Below are positions 1 to 6,910 of a stretch of 21,660 bases of DNA, one piece after another. The notes beneath the pieces were generated by a model. That model searched no databases. It was not told the DNA's origin and saw only the letters and a program-made list of their open reading frames with translations. The stretch is from the NCBI GenBank assembly GCA_017396865.1, contig JAFQKO010000063.1:1-21660 (forward strand), read 5' to 3'. A program made the translations under genes and the position numbers. The stretch's first letter is position 1. The number at the start of each line of letters is the position of its first letter. Source of the stretch: Clostridia bacterium. GTDB taxonomy: Bacteria; Bacillota_A; Clostridia; Oscillospirales; QAKW01.

Positions 1-1
1 T

Positions 2-694
2 ATGATGATGAACGCCCCCAAGGGTCTGACTGCCGCTTCCGGCATTGATGCCGTCACCCACGCACTGGAAGCCTACGCCTCCATGCTTGCCACCGATTAC
101 ACTGATTCCCTTGCTCTGCGGAGCCTGAAGGTGATCTTTGAATACCTGCCGCAGGCCTACAAAAACGGCCCCGTGAACCCCGTTGCCCGGGAAAAGATGG
201 CCAACGCCGCCACCATGGCCGGTATGGCCTTCGCCAATGCCTTCCTCGGTGTCTGCCATTCCATGGCCCATAAGCTGGGCGCCTTCCATCATCTGCCCCA
301 TGGCGTTGCCAATGCGCTGATGATCGAAGAGGTGCTGCGCTTCAATGCCTCCGAGGCTCCCGTGAAGATGGGTACCTTCTCCCAGTATGATCATCCCCAT
401 ACCTTGGCTCGCTATGCCGAGATCGCCGACTACCTGAACCTCGGCGGCAAGACCGACGAGGAGAAGCTGGAGAACCTCATCAAGGCCATCAACGACCTGA
501 AGGCAACCGTTGGCATCAAGGAGACCATCAAGGACTACGGTGTGGACGAAAAGGCATTCCTCGAGAACCTCGACGAGATGGTGGAGCAGGCCTTCGACGA
601 CCAGTGCACCGGCGCCAACCCCCGCTACCCGCTGATGAGCGAGATCAAGCAGATGTATCTCAATGCCTACTACGGCAAGCATGAGACCGTATAA
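2..694 (+). CDS. adhE: Bifunctional aldehyde-alcohol dehydrogenase AdhE, C-terminal part (5' end outside window)
   Basis: This is the last 230 residues of an iron-dependent alcohol dehydrogenase domain; the reading frame is open to the left edge, so the true start lies outside. The sequence follows AdhE rather than stand-alone Fe-ADHs: the stretches FANAFLGVCHSMAHKLG and FDDQCTGANPRYPL are AdhE hallmarks. The expected iron ligands are visible: Asp and His in GIDAVTHALEAY, His in CHSMAH and His in LPHG. AdhE makes ethanol from acetyl-CoA in two NADH-dependent steps in the cytoplasm, usually as long filaments called spirosomes, and regenerates NAD+ in fermentation. Whether the N-terminal aldehyde dehydrogenase half is present cannot be seen, so the full two-domain enzyme is inferred from similarity. 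The stop codon runs into the ribosome-binding site of the next gene, so the two genes are probably co-transcribed. Confidence 0.93.
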   Translation: MMMNAPKGLTAASGIDAVTHALEAYASMLATDYTDSLALRSLKVIFEYLPQAYKNGPVNPVAREKMANAATMAGMAFANAFLGVCHSMAHKLGAFHHLPHGVANALMIEEVLRFNASEAPVKMGTFSQYDHPHTLARYAEIADYLNLGGKTDEEKLENLIKAINDLKATVGIKETIKDYGVDEKAFLENLDEMVEQAFDDQCTGANPRYPLMSEIKQMYLNAYYGKHETV

Positions 695-707
695 GGAGGA
701 AGAAACG

Positions 708-1460
708 ATGAAGCTGGATAACGTAATTGCAACAAGCAAAAATAAGGTGATCGTCCGTGATGGCGATCGGGTCTATAAGATTTTCAATGCCGATTATTCC
801 AAGGCGGATATCCTCAATGAGGCGCTGAATCAGGCGCGGGTGGAGGAAACCGGCATTAAGATGAATCGCATTCTGGAGGTTACTACGCTGGAGGACGGCC
901 GCTGGGCGATCGTCTCCGAGTTTATCGAGGGTAAAACCTTGGCTCAGCTGATGGAGGAGCATCCCGAGAAGGAAGAGGAGTATCTGGAGAAATTTGTCGA
1001 TCTGCAGATCAGCATCCACCGCAAGCGCGCCCTTCACCTCAATAAGATCCGCGATAAGATGAACATGAAGATGGATCAGGCCGATATCGACCCCACCACC
1101 CGCTATGAGCTTCATACCCGCCTGGCAGGTATGAAAAAGCACGTGAAGGTGCTGCATGGCGACTTCAACCCCACCAACGTGATCATGAACGATGCCGGTG
1201 AGCTGTACGTTCTGGACTGGGCTCATGCCACCCAGGGCAATGCTTCTGCCGATGCCGCAAGAACCTATCTGCTGTTCTGCCTGCAGGGCAGAGAGGATCT
1301 GGCCAAGAAGTATATGAAGCTCTTCTGCATCAAGAGCAATATCGCCAAGCAGCTGGTTCAGCAATGGCTGCCCATCGTGGCCGCCTCCCAGTCTGTTAAG
1401 GGCAACCCCGAGGAACGGGAATTCCTGCTCTCTTGGGTAGACGTTGTAGACTACGAATAA
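708..1460 (+). CDS. Aminoglycoside-phosphotransferase-fold small-molecule kinase
   Basis: The 250-residue protein has the protein-kinase-like fold of the APH/choline kinase family. Visible motifs are a VYKIF strand with the likely ATP-binding Lys24, the catalytic loop HGDFNPTNV (His150, Asp152, Asn157) and the metal-binding LDWAHA motif with Asp170. It should transfer phosphate from ATP to a small hydroxylated or aminated molecule in the cytoplasm; the substrate cannot be read from sequence, and an antibiotic-resistance role is not implied. The start is set by AAGGAGGA at 693-700, which overlaps the adhE stop; an in-frame ATG at 663 lies inside adhE and is rejected. It is followed by a strong terminator, so it closes the adhE transcript. 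Confidence 0.8.
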   Translation: MKLDNVIATSKNKVIVRDGDRVYKIFNADYSKADILNEALNQARVEETGIKMNRILEVTTLEDGRWAIVSEFIEGKTLAQLMEEHPEKEEEYLEKFVDLQISIHRKRALHLNKIRDKMNMKMDQADIDPTTRYELHTRLAGMKKHVKVLHGDFNPTNVIMNDAGELYVLDWAHATQGNASADAARTYLLFCLQGREDLAKKYMKLFCIKSNIAKQLVQQWLPIVAASQSVKGNPEEREFLLSWVDVVDYE

Positions 1461-1466
1461 GATAAA

Positions 1467-1504
1467 CAAAACCCTTGCTTTCAAAAAAGCAAGGGTTTTG
1501 TTTT
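1467..1504 (+). terminator. Rho-independent terminator after the adhE-kinase unit
   Basis: CAAAACCCTTGCTTT pairs with AAAGCAAGGGTTTTG around a short A-rich loop, followed by TTTT. The core 24 bases (1472-1495) recur exactly at 1796-1819. Confidence 0.88.
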
Positions 1505-1623
1505 AGACTGTCAAAAAAGGCACCGACCGCAGAAAAATAGGTAAAACCTAAAGTATGTGCCAATATTAATGATTGCAAGGAGAAGGGAAGTCTACTCTTT
1601 CTCTTTGTTCATTTTATAAGGTA

Positions 1624-1649
1624 AAAATCCGCATCGTGATGCGGATTTT
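1624..1649. repeat. Perfect 12-bp inverted repeat (terminator-like hairpin)
   Basis: AAAATCCGCATC and GATGCGGATTTT are exact reverse complements separated by two bases. The A and T ends would let it act as a terminator in either direction, though no gene ends right before it. Confidence 0.6.
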
Positions 1650-1673
1650 GATTGGAATTTTTCTGCTATCCGC

Positions 1674-1719
1674 CGATCCGCTCTCTACCGTACCTATGTA
1701 CGCCGACGAGAACGGATCG
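1674..1719. repeat. Long imperfect hairpin
   Basis: CGATCCG-C-TCTC (1674-1685) pairs with GAGA-A-CGGATCG (1708-1719) with one mismatch, and an inner CGTAC/GTACG stem (1689-1693 with 1698-1702) closes a CTAT loop. Two nested stems of this size suggest a folded RNA or a repeat element rather than chance. Confidence 0.5.
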
Positions 1720-1751
1720 ACGAATTCGTCACTCTTTTTTGATCAGTCTCC

Positions 1752-1789
1752 CAGCGTGTCAAAATAATAAATAGTTTTTTGACACGCTG
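1752..1789. repeat. 13-bp inverted repeat
   Basis: CAGCGTGTCAAAA and TTTTGACACGCTG are exact reverse complements with a 12-base AT-rich middle. Its right arm includes most of TTTTTTGACA, which is the reverse complement of TGTCAAAAAA at 1509-1518. Confidence 0.5.
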
Positions 1790-1826
1790 ACAAATCCCTT
1801 GCTTTCAAAAAAGCAAGGGATTTGTT
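1790..1826 (+). terminator. Second copy of the CCCTTGC...GCAAGGG terminator
   Basis: The stem ACAAATCCCTTGC / GCAAGGGATTTGT is followed by TTATTTT. It matches the hairpin at 1467-1500 over the 24-base core, and the adjoining pair is swapped (A-T there, T-A here), which keeps the stem intact. Confidence 0.7.
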
Positions 1827-1873
1827 TATTTTGCATAAAAAACGAAGGCGAATTTAGGCGGGTTCAACAAGGA

Positions 1874-1895
1874 AATGTTACATTAATGTTACATT
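1874..1895. promoter_or_regulatory. Tandem 11-bp repeat AATGTTACATT, candidate operator
   Basis: AATGTTACATT occurs twice head to tail with an 11-bp period, ending 12 bp upstream of a perfect -35 box. One helical turn of spacing on the same DNA face is typical of a regulator site. The TGTNACA core is the same as in the operators beside the XRE gene at 13997-14042. Confidence 0.45.
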
Positions 1896-1907
1896 TTGCG
1901 GAAACGA

Positions 1908-1936
1908 TTGACAGTAAAGAGGGTGCTTTATATAAT
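1908..1936 (+). promoter_or_regulatory. Perfect sigma-A promoter of the lipoprotein pair
   Basis: TTGACA at 1908-1913 and TATAAT at 1931-1936 are separated by 17 bp. A short dyad TAGGA-TATG-TCCTA (1942-1955) lies where transcription should begin and could be a further control site. Confidence 0.88.
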
Positions 1937-1972
1937 AAAAATAGGATATGTCCTAAAAAATGGGGGTTGTGA

Positions 1973-2893
1973 ATGAAAAAAACAGCATTGTTTTGCATCA
2001 TTTTAACTATATTGAGTCTTTGTGCGTGCGAGAAAAAAGCAGAGCCGCAAACAGAAAAAATGGAGGTTCTTGCTTCTGATTTTGCTACAGAAAAAGAGCA
2101 GGAATTCGTAGATCCGTCAATCGGTGAAGTTGTTGCTTCCTATGATCCGAAGGATTATCAAAATCTTCGTCGATATGGGCTTGAAACCGCTACGGTTGTG
2201 GATACTTCTCCGCAAACGATTGAAGAAATCTTGGCAGTTGTCCATGACGGTGGCTTGATTGTAACGGGAAAAGCATACGGATTGCGTGAAAGTATTGATG
2301 ATCCGCTATATTATGGCACCAAAACTTTATTTGAAGTTGATCATGTTTTTTACGGTGATGTTGAACCGGGAGAAGCAATAATTGTTCAAGAGGACTATCT
2401 TGTAAAAGAAGGAGAAAAAGGTGCGTATTTGTTTAGCTTAACCAAGCATTATTCCTATTTGCAAAATGGCGAGTACGTATTGTTGTTTTTAAGACCGGCG
2501 TCAAAATATGAAGGCTATGCGATTGTTCACAATGCCATTCCGATCGAGGAAGATTACCTGGAGTGGAGCGAGGAATATCTGGAGCGTTTTCTGGATTATT
2601 TCCGTGGAGATAAAACTCTTTTTGATATCCCGGAGACAACGGATGCTACAGTCGGAGGCAGTCCGGTTCGTATGTATTCGCCCGGATGGCCGAAACGAGA
2701 GATTTCAAATGAAGAATTAATTGCAGAAATGCAGGATAATCTGTTGTTTTACTTGGCAACCGAAATGAAAATAAAAATCTGGCCGACACGCCACGTTGAT
2801 TATGCCGGCGACCATTGCGGCCGAACAAAGAGCTCTCTCAAAAAGTGGCAAGAATATGAGGCCTTTGAAGCCTACCGTAAGGAACTTGAATGA
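1973..2893 (+). CDS. Predicted lipoprotein A of a tandem paralogous pair, unknown function
   Basis: This 306-residue protein begins with a lipoprotein signal peptide: two lysines, a hydrophobic stretch and a lipobox ending LCAC with Cys19 as the modified residue. It should be anchored outside the cytoplasmic membrane. The middle part (about 80-175) is rich in beta-strand patterns, and the C-terminal part contains EWSEEYLERFLDYFRGD, REISNEE, MKIKIWP and HCGRTK, all shared with the downstream paralog. No family is recognised. A weak G-rich ribosome-binding site (TGGGGG, 1961-1966) precedes the ATG, and a consensus promoter lies just upstream. The coding sequence is visibly more AT-rich than the core genes around it, which hints at an accessory origin. 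Confidence 0.8.
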   Translation: MKKTALFCIILTILSLCACEKKAEPQTEKMEVLASDFATEKEQEFVDPSIGEVVASYDPKDYQNLRRYGLETATVVDTSPQTIEEILAVVHDGGLIVTGKAYGLRESIDDPLYYGTKTLFEVDHVFYGDVEPGEAIIVQEDYLVKEGEKGAYLFSLTKHYSYLQNGEYVLLFLRPASKYEGYAIVHNAIPIEEDYLEWSEEYLERFLDYFRGDKTLFDIPETTDATVGGSPVRMYSPGWPKREISNEELIAEMQDNLLFYLATEMKIKIWPTRHVDYAGDHCGRTKSSLKKWQEYEAFEAYRKELE

Positions 2894-3831
2894 AAGTAAC
2901 AGTATTATTATTTATCGTTTTAACACTTCTCGGTCTTTGCGGCTGCCAAGCGAATAAACCGCAAGCAGAAGGAAGCCCTGATGTTTTGACTGCTCCGAAC
3001 TTTCCGAACGAAAAGGAGCAGGAGGGGGTTATAATGGACGCGGTGCAAGCTGTTGGCGGAACGGCTGTTCCCGCTTATGATCCAAAGGACTATGCTGATC
3101 TTCCGACACGAACCAACACGACGGCTATATTGAGCGATACCACACCGAAAACAACGGCGCAACTGCAAGAGCAGCTTGGCACAAGCGGGCTGATTGTTTC
3201 GGGGTATGCAACGGGGAACCGTATCAGTTACGATGAGGACGGTGCTTTTTATACCAAAGCGCAGTTTATAATTGATCGTGTTTTTCTCGGCTCTGTTTCG
3301 CCTGGCACAACCATCACGGTCAGCGAAGGTTACGTGGTGCGTGAAAATAAGAAAGAAACCTTTATCTATGCTTATGATCCCGAGCATTCGTATTTGCAGA
3401 ATGATGAATACGTATTGCTGATTGCAAAGCCCTCTAAGCTTGCTCCCGGCTGCTATACGCCGATCCATAACCCGCTGCCGATCGCCACCGATTGCGCCGA
3501 ATGGAGCGAGGAATATTTGGATCGCTTGCTGGATTATTTCCGCGGAGATCCCTCCACCTATGTTCGGCCGCAGGATGAGGTTTATACGGAAAACGGATAT
3601 TTAATCAAGGAGGAGGCACCGGATTGGCCGCGGCGCGAAATTTCAAACGAGGAAATGATTGCTGAGCTGCAGGATAATCTGCTGATCTATCTGGCAACCG
3701 AGTTGAGAATTAAGATTTGGCCGACCGAGCATATCAACTATGTGGATGAGCATTGCGGTCGAACGAAGCACAATATGCAGCGCTGGCAACTGCCGGAGAG
3801 CCAACTTTATCGCTACGGTTATGATATTTAA
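2890..3831 (+). CDS. Predicted lipoprotein B, paralog of lipoprotein A
   Basis: The 313-residue protein has a signal peptide with a LCGC lipobox (Cys19) and the same overall plan as the preceding protein. Shared landmarks are SYLQN-EYVLL, EWSEEYL-R-LDYFRGD, WP-REISNEE, QDNLL-YLATE, IKIWPTEH and HCGRTK near the C-terminus. Conservation is strongest in the last 130 residues and weak in the first 70. The start codon overlaps the upstream stop as ATGA, which points to translational coupling and equal production. Function is unknown; tandem duplication of a secreted lipoprotein suggests a pair that acts together or has diverged in ligand. The 3' half appears more GC-rich than the 5' half. Confidence 0.8.
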   Translation: MKVTVLLFIVLTLLGLCGCQANKPQAEGSPDVLTAPNFPNEKEQEGVIMDAVQAVGGTAVPAYDPKDYADLPTRTNTTAILSDTTPKTTAQLQEQLGTSGLIVSGYATGNRISYDEDGAFYTKAQFIIDRVFLGSVSPGTTITVSEGYVVRENKKETFIYAYDPEHSYLQNDEYVLLIAKPSKLAPGCYTPIHNPLPIATDCAEWSEEYLDRLLDYFRGDPSTYVRPQDEVYTENGYLIKEEAPDWPRREISNEEMIAELQDNLLIYLATELRIKIWPTEHINYVDEHCGRTKHNMQRWQLPESQLYRYGYDI

Positions 3832-3838
3832 ACAAGAA

Positions 3839-3869
3839 ACGTGCCGACCCTATGGTCGGCACGTTTTTT
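3839..3869 (+). terminator. Terminator after the lipoprotein pair
   Basis: ACGTGCCGACC and GGTCGGCACGT form an 11-bp stem with a CTAT loop, then TTTTTT. It could also help to stop the minus-strand operon that ends at 3874, since the other side is A-rich. Confidence 0.92.
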
Positions 3870-3873
3870 GATT

Positions 3874-4176
3874 TTATAAGTGATAATATTTATCGGAGGC
3901 GCGATCCTCCAGCAATAGGAGCTCCTTTTGCTTTCGATGGTTCAGCATCACCATTTTGACCCAGAACCAAATGATCACAAACAGGGCAACAATCGCCGAA
4001 AAGGCGATGGTAACGGGAGCGTTTTTAAATTCAAAGCCGCCCAGCAGATTGATCAGCAGGATGGCAATTGCGCCCGTGCCGAGGATGATCGAAGTATGCT
4101 TGATCTTCTTATTGCGATGGAAACGGAGCAGCTCTTTCCGTTCCTTATTATATTTTTCTAAAGCTTCCGGTTTCAT
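3874..4176 (-). CDS. Small two-transmembrane protein, unknown function
   Basis: The 100-residue protein has a charged, probably helical N-terminus (EALEKYNKERKELLRFHRNKK), a hydrophobic segment at about 28-46, a short loop GGFEFKNAPV and a second hydrophobic segment at about 54-76, then a charged tail. This predicts a hairpin in the cytoplasmic membrane with both ends inside. It is the last gene of the minus-strand operon: its ATG overlaps the stop of the VOC gene (ATGA), so it is likely translated by coupling. No family is recognised. Confidence 0.75.
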   Translation of the reverse strand: MKPEALEKYNKERKELLRFHRNKKIKHTSIILGTGAIAILLINLLGGFEFKNAPVTIAFSAIVALFVIIWFWVKMVMLNHRKQKELLLLEDRASDKYYHL

Positions 4177-4568
4177 TTTTCGCAGAAAAACTCCACTTCT
4201 TCCCCAACTGCGCCGATGCAGAAGGCAATGCGGGCAGGGAAGGGAGGCTCAGAGCCGATGACGATGTCCTTGGGCTCCATGGTAACCTCAAAGCCCTCGG
4301 CACGAACGGCCTCAATGCAACCGTCCACGTCGTCGGTGGCCAGCGCAAGATGCTGAATCGCACCCCGCTGCAGGCGGGAATCGGCATCGGAGAACAGCTC
4401 CATCATAGCGTCGCCGGTGGAGACCATCATTCCCAGATGCTCCCCCTCGCCCCAGGTGCGCACAACGGGCATTCCCAAAATGTCGCGATAAAAATGAACC
4501 AACCGCTCGAATTCCTCCAAGCCCTTGGCCTTTAAAGCGATGTGATGTACGCCCTTGATCTTAGCCAT
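4173..4568 (-). CDS. VOC (glyoxalase/bleomycin-resistance/dioxygenase) family protein
   Basis: At 131 residues this matches the single-module length of vicinal oxygen chelate proteins. It starts with KIKGVHHIALKA, the typical first strand, and repeats the fold at IQHLALATDDVDGCIEAVRAEGF. Candidate metal ligands fit the family spacing: His8 or His9, Glu57 in MMELF, His73 and Glu126 in VEFF. VOC proteins use a divalent metal to handle small molecules, for example methylglyoxal adducts or epimerisation of methylmalonyl-CoA; the substrate is not evident here. The start overlaps the end of mscL by 8 bases, and the next gene overlaps its stop, so it sits inside a tightly packed operon. Confidence 0.85.
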   Translation of the reverse strand: MAKIKGVHHIALKAKGLEEFERLVHFYRDILGMPVVRTWGEGEHLGMMVSTGDAMMELFSDADSRLQRGAIQHLALATDDVDGCIEAVRAEGFEVTMEPKDIVIGSEPPFPARIAFCIGAVGEEVEFFCEK

Positions 4569-4965
4569 TGTTCTTCTCCTTCAGCAGGTCGCGGATCTCC
4601 TCCAGCAGAACGGTTTCGTCGCTCTTAACGGGCTCGGCAGCAGCGGCGGCAGCTTCCTCAGCCTTCTTGTGTCTGTTCTTGAGAGCGGAGAGGGTCTTGA
4701 TGACCATGAAGAGGCAGAATGCAATGATCAGGAAATCGACGATATTCTGAATGAAAATGCCGTACTCAATCGTAGCACCGCGCACAACGAAGTTCAGCTC
4801 GTAGAAGTTCTTGCCGATCAGGATACCAACCAGCGGCATGATGATGTTGTCCACCAGGCTGGTTACGATGGCCTTGAAGGCAGTACCCATAACGAACGCA
4901 ACAGCCATATCCAGGATGTTGCCCTGCGCCATAAACTCTTTAAACTCTTTGAAAAACTTTTTCAT
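4561..4965 (-). CDS. mscL: Large-conductance mechanosensitive channel MscL
   Basis: The 134-residue protein is a full-length MscL. The first helix has the family signature QGNILDMAVAFVMGTAF followed by VTSLVDNIIMPLVG; the second membrane helix covers about 70-95 (IQNIVDFLIIAFCLFMVI). An alanine-rich linker leads to the C-terminal amphipathic helix ETVLLEEIRDLLKEK. MscL forms a homopentamer in the cytoplasmic membrane and opens under tension to release solutes during sudden osmotic downshift. A clear AAGGAG ribosome-binding site precedes the ATG. It lies 16 bp downstream of a phosphatidyltransferase gene in one operon, which links the channel to membrane lipid supply. Confidence 0.96.
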   Translation of the reverse strand: MKKFFKEFKEFMAQGNILDMAVAFVMGTAFKAIVTSLVDNIIMPLVGILIGKNFYELNFVVRGATIEYGIFIQNIVDFLIIAFCLFMVIKTLSALKNRHKKAEEAAAAAAEPVKSDETVLLEEIRDLLKEKNNG

Positions 4966-4981
4966 AACTTTTTCTCCTTTA

Positions 4982-5545
4982 TTATTTAGCTGCTTTGGGC
5001 AGCATAAAGATCGACTTAACGTTGCTGTTGTATTCCTTCGAGAGGATATGGATCAAAAATTCCTCCAGCGAGGAGAGGGCGGTGGCAATGCAAACCACAA
5101 AGCAGCCCGCAACCATAAAGCAAAGGGGAAGGAAATAGGGCACGCTGAACATCAGCAGGCCGGTCAGCTTATTGGCATAGGTGTGAACAGAGGCGAAGCG
5201 CTTGTATTTGACGGCGGCCACGGTGTAGGAAACCAGCCGCAGCAGAATCACCGCGCCAACGGCGATCCAGATCTGCCAAGGGAGCTTTGCCCAAAGCACG
5301 GGGAATACCATCAGCAGCATCACGAAGTAAAAGAGCAGATCGGCCACGCTGTCCAGTCGGGAGCCGAATTCGCTGGATTGCTTGAGTATCCGCGCCAACC
5401 ATCCGTCCAGCACATCGCTGACCCCGCAGATGGTGTAGATGACGTAAAACTCCACCGACGAAACGGTTGTGAAGGGCAGAGCCGCTGTTCCCAAAAGCCG
5501 AATGCAGGTTATGAAATTGGGAATCGTAAGATAGGTGTTGGTCAT
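4982..5545 (-). CDS. CDP-alcohol phosphatidyltransferase family membrane enzyme
   Basis: The 187-residue protein contains the complete family motif D-x2-DG-x2-AR-x8-G-x3-D-x3-D as Asp44, Asp47-Gly48, Ala51-Arg52, Gly61, Asp65 and Asp69, followed by several membrane helices. Such enzymes swap CMP of a CDP-activated lipid for an alcohol, making phospholipids such as phosphatidylglycerophosphate; PgsA-like activity is the most likely guess, but the headgroup cannot be told. The start is placed at the ATG at 5545 because AAGGA sits just before it and a perfect promoter lies at 5604-5632, inside the longer open frame; the longer version is therefore not possible from that promoter. It leads the operon with mscL. 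Confidence 0.85.
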   Translation of the reverse strand: MTNTYLTIPNFITCIRLLGTAALPFTTVSSVEFYVIYTICGVSDVLDGWLARILKQSSEFGSRLDSVADLLFYFVMLLMVFPVLWAKLPWQIWIAVGAVILLRLVSYTVAAVKYKRFASVHTYANKLTGLLMFSVPYFLPLCFMVAGCFVVCIATALSSLEEFLIHILSKEYNSNVKSIFMLPKAAK

Positions 5546-5603
5546 AATTGCGTCCTTGCTTAATTTAAAAATAATGTCGAAATTCGTTGACCGTATCACT
5601 ACG

Positions 5604-5632
5604 ATTATACTTCGAATGGAAGATGGTGTCAA
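5604..5632 (-). promoter_or_regulatory. Perfect sigma-A promoter of the phosphatidyltransferase-mscL operon
   Basis: On the minus strand TTGACA (5632-5627) and TATAAT (5609-5604) are 17 bp apart. It starts only 15 bp after the stop of the RHH gene, so transcription from the SPFH promoter may also run in. Confidence 0.9.
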
Positions 5633-5647
5633 TCTTTTTTTGAAAAA

Positions 5648-5845
5648 TTATACGTCTAATTCAGGCGGTACGTCGATTTCATCGGATACGTATTTGCCGT
5701 TCCTTTTCCGTTGCCGAACGCACTCGGTCAGGAGATATTCGATCTGCCCGTTGAGGGAGCGAAAATCATCCTCTGCCCAGGCGGAAAGCTGGGCGTAGAG
5801 CTTGGCAGAGATGCGCAAGGGAACCTGCTTTTTCTCGTTCGCCAT
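5648..5845 (-). CDS. Arc-type ribbon-helix-helix DNA-binding protein
   Basis: This 65-residue protein begins [22 protein letters not shown] and continues [20 protein letters not shown]: one beta-strand and two helices in the order of Arc/MetJ-type ribbon-helix-helix repressors, with PLRIS as the DNA-contacting strand and [10 protein letters not shown] as the second helix. It should dimerise and bind short operator repeats. Its ATG overlaps the stop of the SPFH gene by one base (TAATG), so the two are translationally coupled and made together. The tandem repeats in the promoter of that operon are natural candidates for its own operator. A toxin-antitoxin role is unlikely, as no toxin-sized partner is present. 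Confidence 0.8.
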   Translation of the reverse strand: MANEKKQVPLRISAKLYAQLSAWAEDDFRSLNGQIEYLLTECVRQRKRNGKYVSDEIDVPPELDV

Positions 5846-6861
5846 TAATATAAGCTCCCCGAATTGACGATGGGCTGGGCATCCTTATTGCCGCAGAGCA
5901 CCACCAGCAGATTGGAGACCATCGCCGCCTTGCGCTCCTCGTCCAGCGCAACGATCCCGCCGTCGTTCAGCCGATTGAGCGCCATTTCAACCATCCCGAC
6001 CGCACCGTCCACGATCATTTTGCGGGCGTCGATGATGGCAGAGGCCTGCTGCCGCTGCAGCATAACCGCGGCAATTTCGGGTGCGTAGGCAAGGTAGGTG
6101 ATGCGTGCTTCGATCACCTCTAAGCCCGCATTGCTTACCCGTGATTGAATTTCATCGCGAATCCGCTCCGCAACGATCTCGCTGGAGCCGCGCAGGGAGC
6201 CCTCGTCCGGCTCGCCGTCACCGGTGGTGTCCACGTTCTGTGCTACGTCGTAGGGATAGATCCGAACAATGTTGCGCAGCGCCGCGTCGCATTGCAGAGA
6301 AAGGAATTCTTTATAGTTATCTACGGTGAAAACCGCCTTGGCGGTATCGGCCACCCGCCAGATCACGGCGATGCCGATCTCCACGGGATTGCCCAGGCAG
6401 TCGTTGATCTTCTGCCGATTGTTGTTCAGGGTCATCGCCTTGAGGGAGATCACCCGACTGACCGATTGATAGCTCAGGCCGCTGCCCAGCTTCACCGCAA
6501 CGCCCTCCTCCCGATCTACGTCGCCGCTTTGGCGCAGATTGGTTTTGGCCGCGGGATTGACCGCCGCCACAAAGGGATTGACAAAATAGAAGCCCTCGCC
6601 CTTCAGCGTGCCGATGTATTTGCCGAAAAGGGTCAGCACCAACGCCTCCTGCGGCTTTAAGATCTTCAGCCCCAAAAAGGGAATCCAACCGATGCAGAGC
6701 ACCGCAATGCCGAGGATCATACAGGTTGCGCCGATGGCGGTGTTATGATTGTCCAGCAGGATGCCGCCGCAGATTGTACTGCCGATTGCGGCCAACAGGA
6801 TCAGAACGGTTAGCACCAGCGCGACCATTCCATTTTTTGCTTTTAACGTTTTTTCTTGCAT
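5845..6861 (-). CDS. SPFH/Band 7 (stomatin-prohibitin-flotillin) membrane scaffold protein
   Basis: The 338-residue protein has two hydrophobic segments at about 12-34 and 42-64, then an SPFH domain starting at [27 protein letters not shown] and running to about 275 ([34 protein letters not shown]), followed by the helical region [22 protein letters not shown] typical of the end of such domains. These proteins oligomerise in membranes and organise local lipid or protein assemblies; a specific client is not evident. The gene has an AAAGGAGG site and its own promoter. Coupling to a ribbon-helix-helix regulator directly downstream is the unusual feature. The long flotillin coiled coil is absent, so this is a shorter stomatin-like type. 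Confidence 0.9.
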   Translation of the reverse strand: MQEKTLKAKNGMVALVLTVLILLAAIGSTICGGILLDNHNTAIGATCMILGIAVLCIGWIPFLGLKILKPQEALVLTLFGKYIGTLKGEGFYFVNPFVAAVNPAAKTNLRQSGDVDREEGVAVKLGSGLSYQSVSRVISLKAMTLNNNRQKINDCLGNPVEIGIAVIWRVADTAKAVFTVDNYKEFLSLQCDAALRNIVRIYPYDVAQNVDTTGDGEPDEGSLRGSSEIVAERIRDEIQSRVSNAGLEVIEARITYLAYAPEIAAVMLQRQQASAIIDARKMIVDGAVGMVEMALNRLNDGGIVALDEERKAAMVSNLLVVLCGNKDAQPIVNSGSLY

Positions 6862-6889
6862 TTGTAATGCCTCCTTTGGTATCTGTATG

Positions 6890-6910
6890 ATATCATTTTA
6901 ATATCATTTT
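6890..6910. promoter_or_regulatory. Direct repeats ATATCATTTT over the SPFH promoter, candidate RHH operator
   Basis: ATATCATTTT occurs at 6890-6899 and again at 6901-6910, an 11-bp period, overlapping the -10 box and spacer of the SPFH promoter. The first copy also forms the palindrome ATGATATCAT (6887-6896 approximately). Ribbon-helix-helix proteins often bind such same-face tandem sites, so autoregulation is inferred. Confidence 0.45.

Larger units (their letters stand above)
1505..1907. other. Gene-free, hairpin-rich intergenic region
   Basis: No convincing gene is present. A 64-codon frame at 1573-1767 has no ribosome-binding site and runs through three hairpins, so it is rejected. The region holds a 10-bp inverted pair, TGTCAAAAAA at 1509-1518 and TTTTTTGACA at 1775-1784; a perfect 12-bp stem at 1624-1649; a long imperfect hairpin at 1674-1719; a 12-bp palindrome GACGAATTCGTC at 1718-1729; a 13-bp stem at 1752-1789; and a second copy of the upstream terminator at 1790-1826. 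It looks like a structured repeat or a decayed element between two operons, but identity cannot be shown from one window. Confidence 0.5.

Noticed and set aside
660..1484. 274-codon minus-strand frame over the kinase gene
   Set aside because: The opposite strand has the HGD and DW kinase motifs and a good ribosome-binding site; this frame also runs through the terminator.
1573..1767. 64-codon plus-strand frame in the hairpin-rich gap
   Set aside because: No ribosome-binding site, and the frame consists largely of hairpins and palindromes; more likely a structured repeat than a gene.
5546..5632. N-terminal extension of the phosphatidyltransferase
   Set aside because: A perfect promoter lies inside this stretch and a ribosome-binding site supports the internal ATG at 5545.
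5648..5845. Toxin-antitoxin pair with the RHH protein as antitoxin
   Set aside because: The coupled neighbour is a 338-residue SPFH membrane protein, not a toxin, and no small toxin-like gene lies on the other side.
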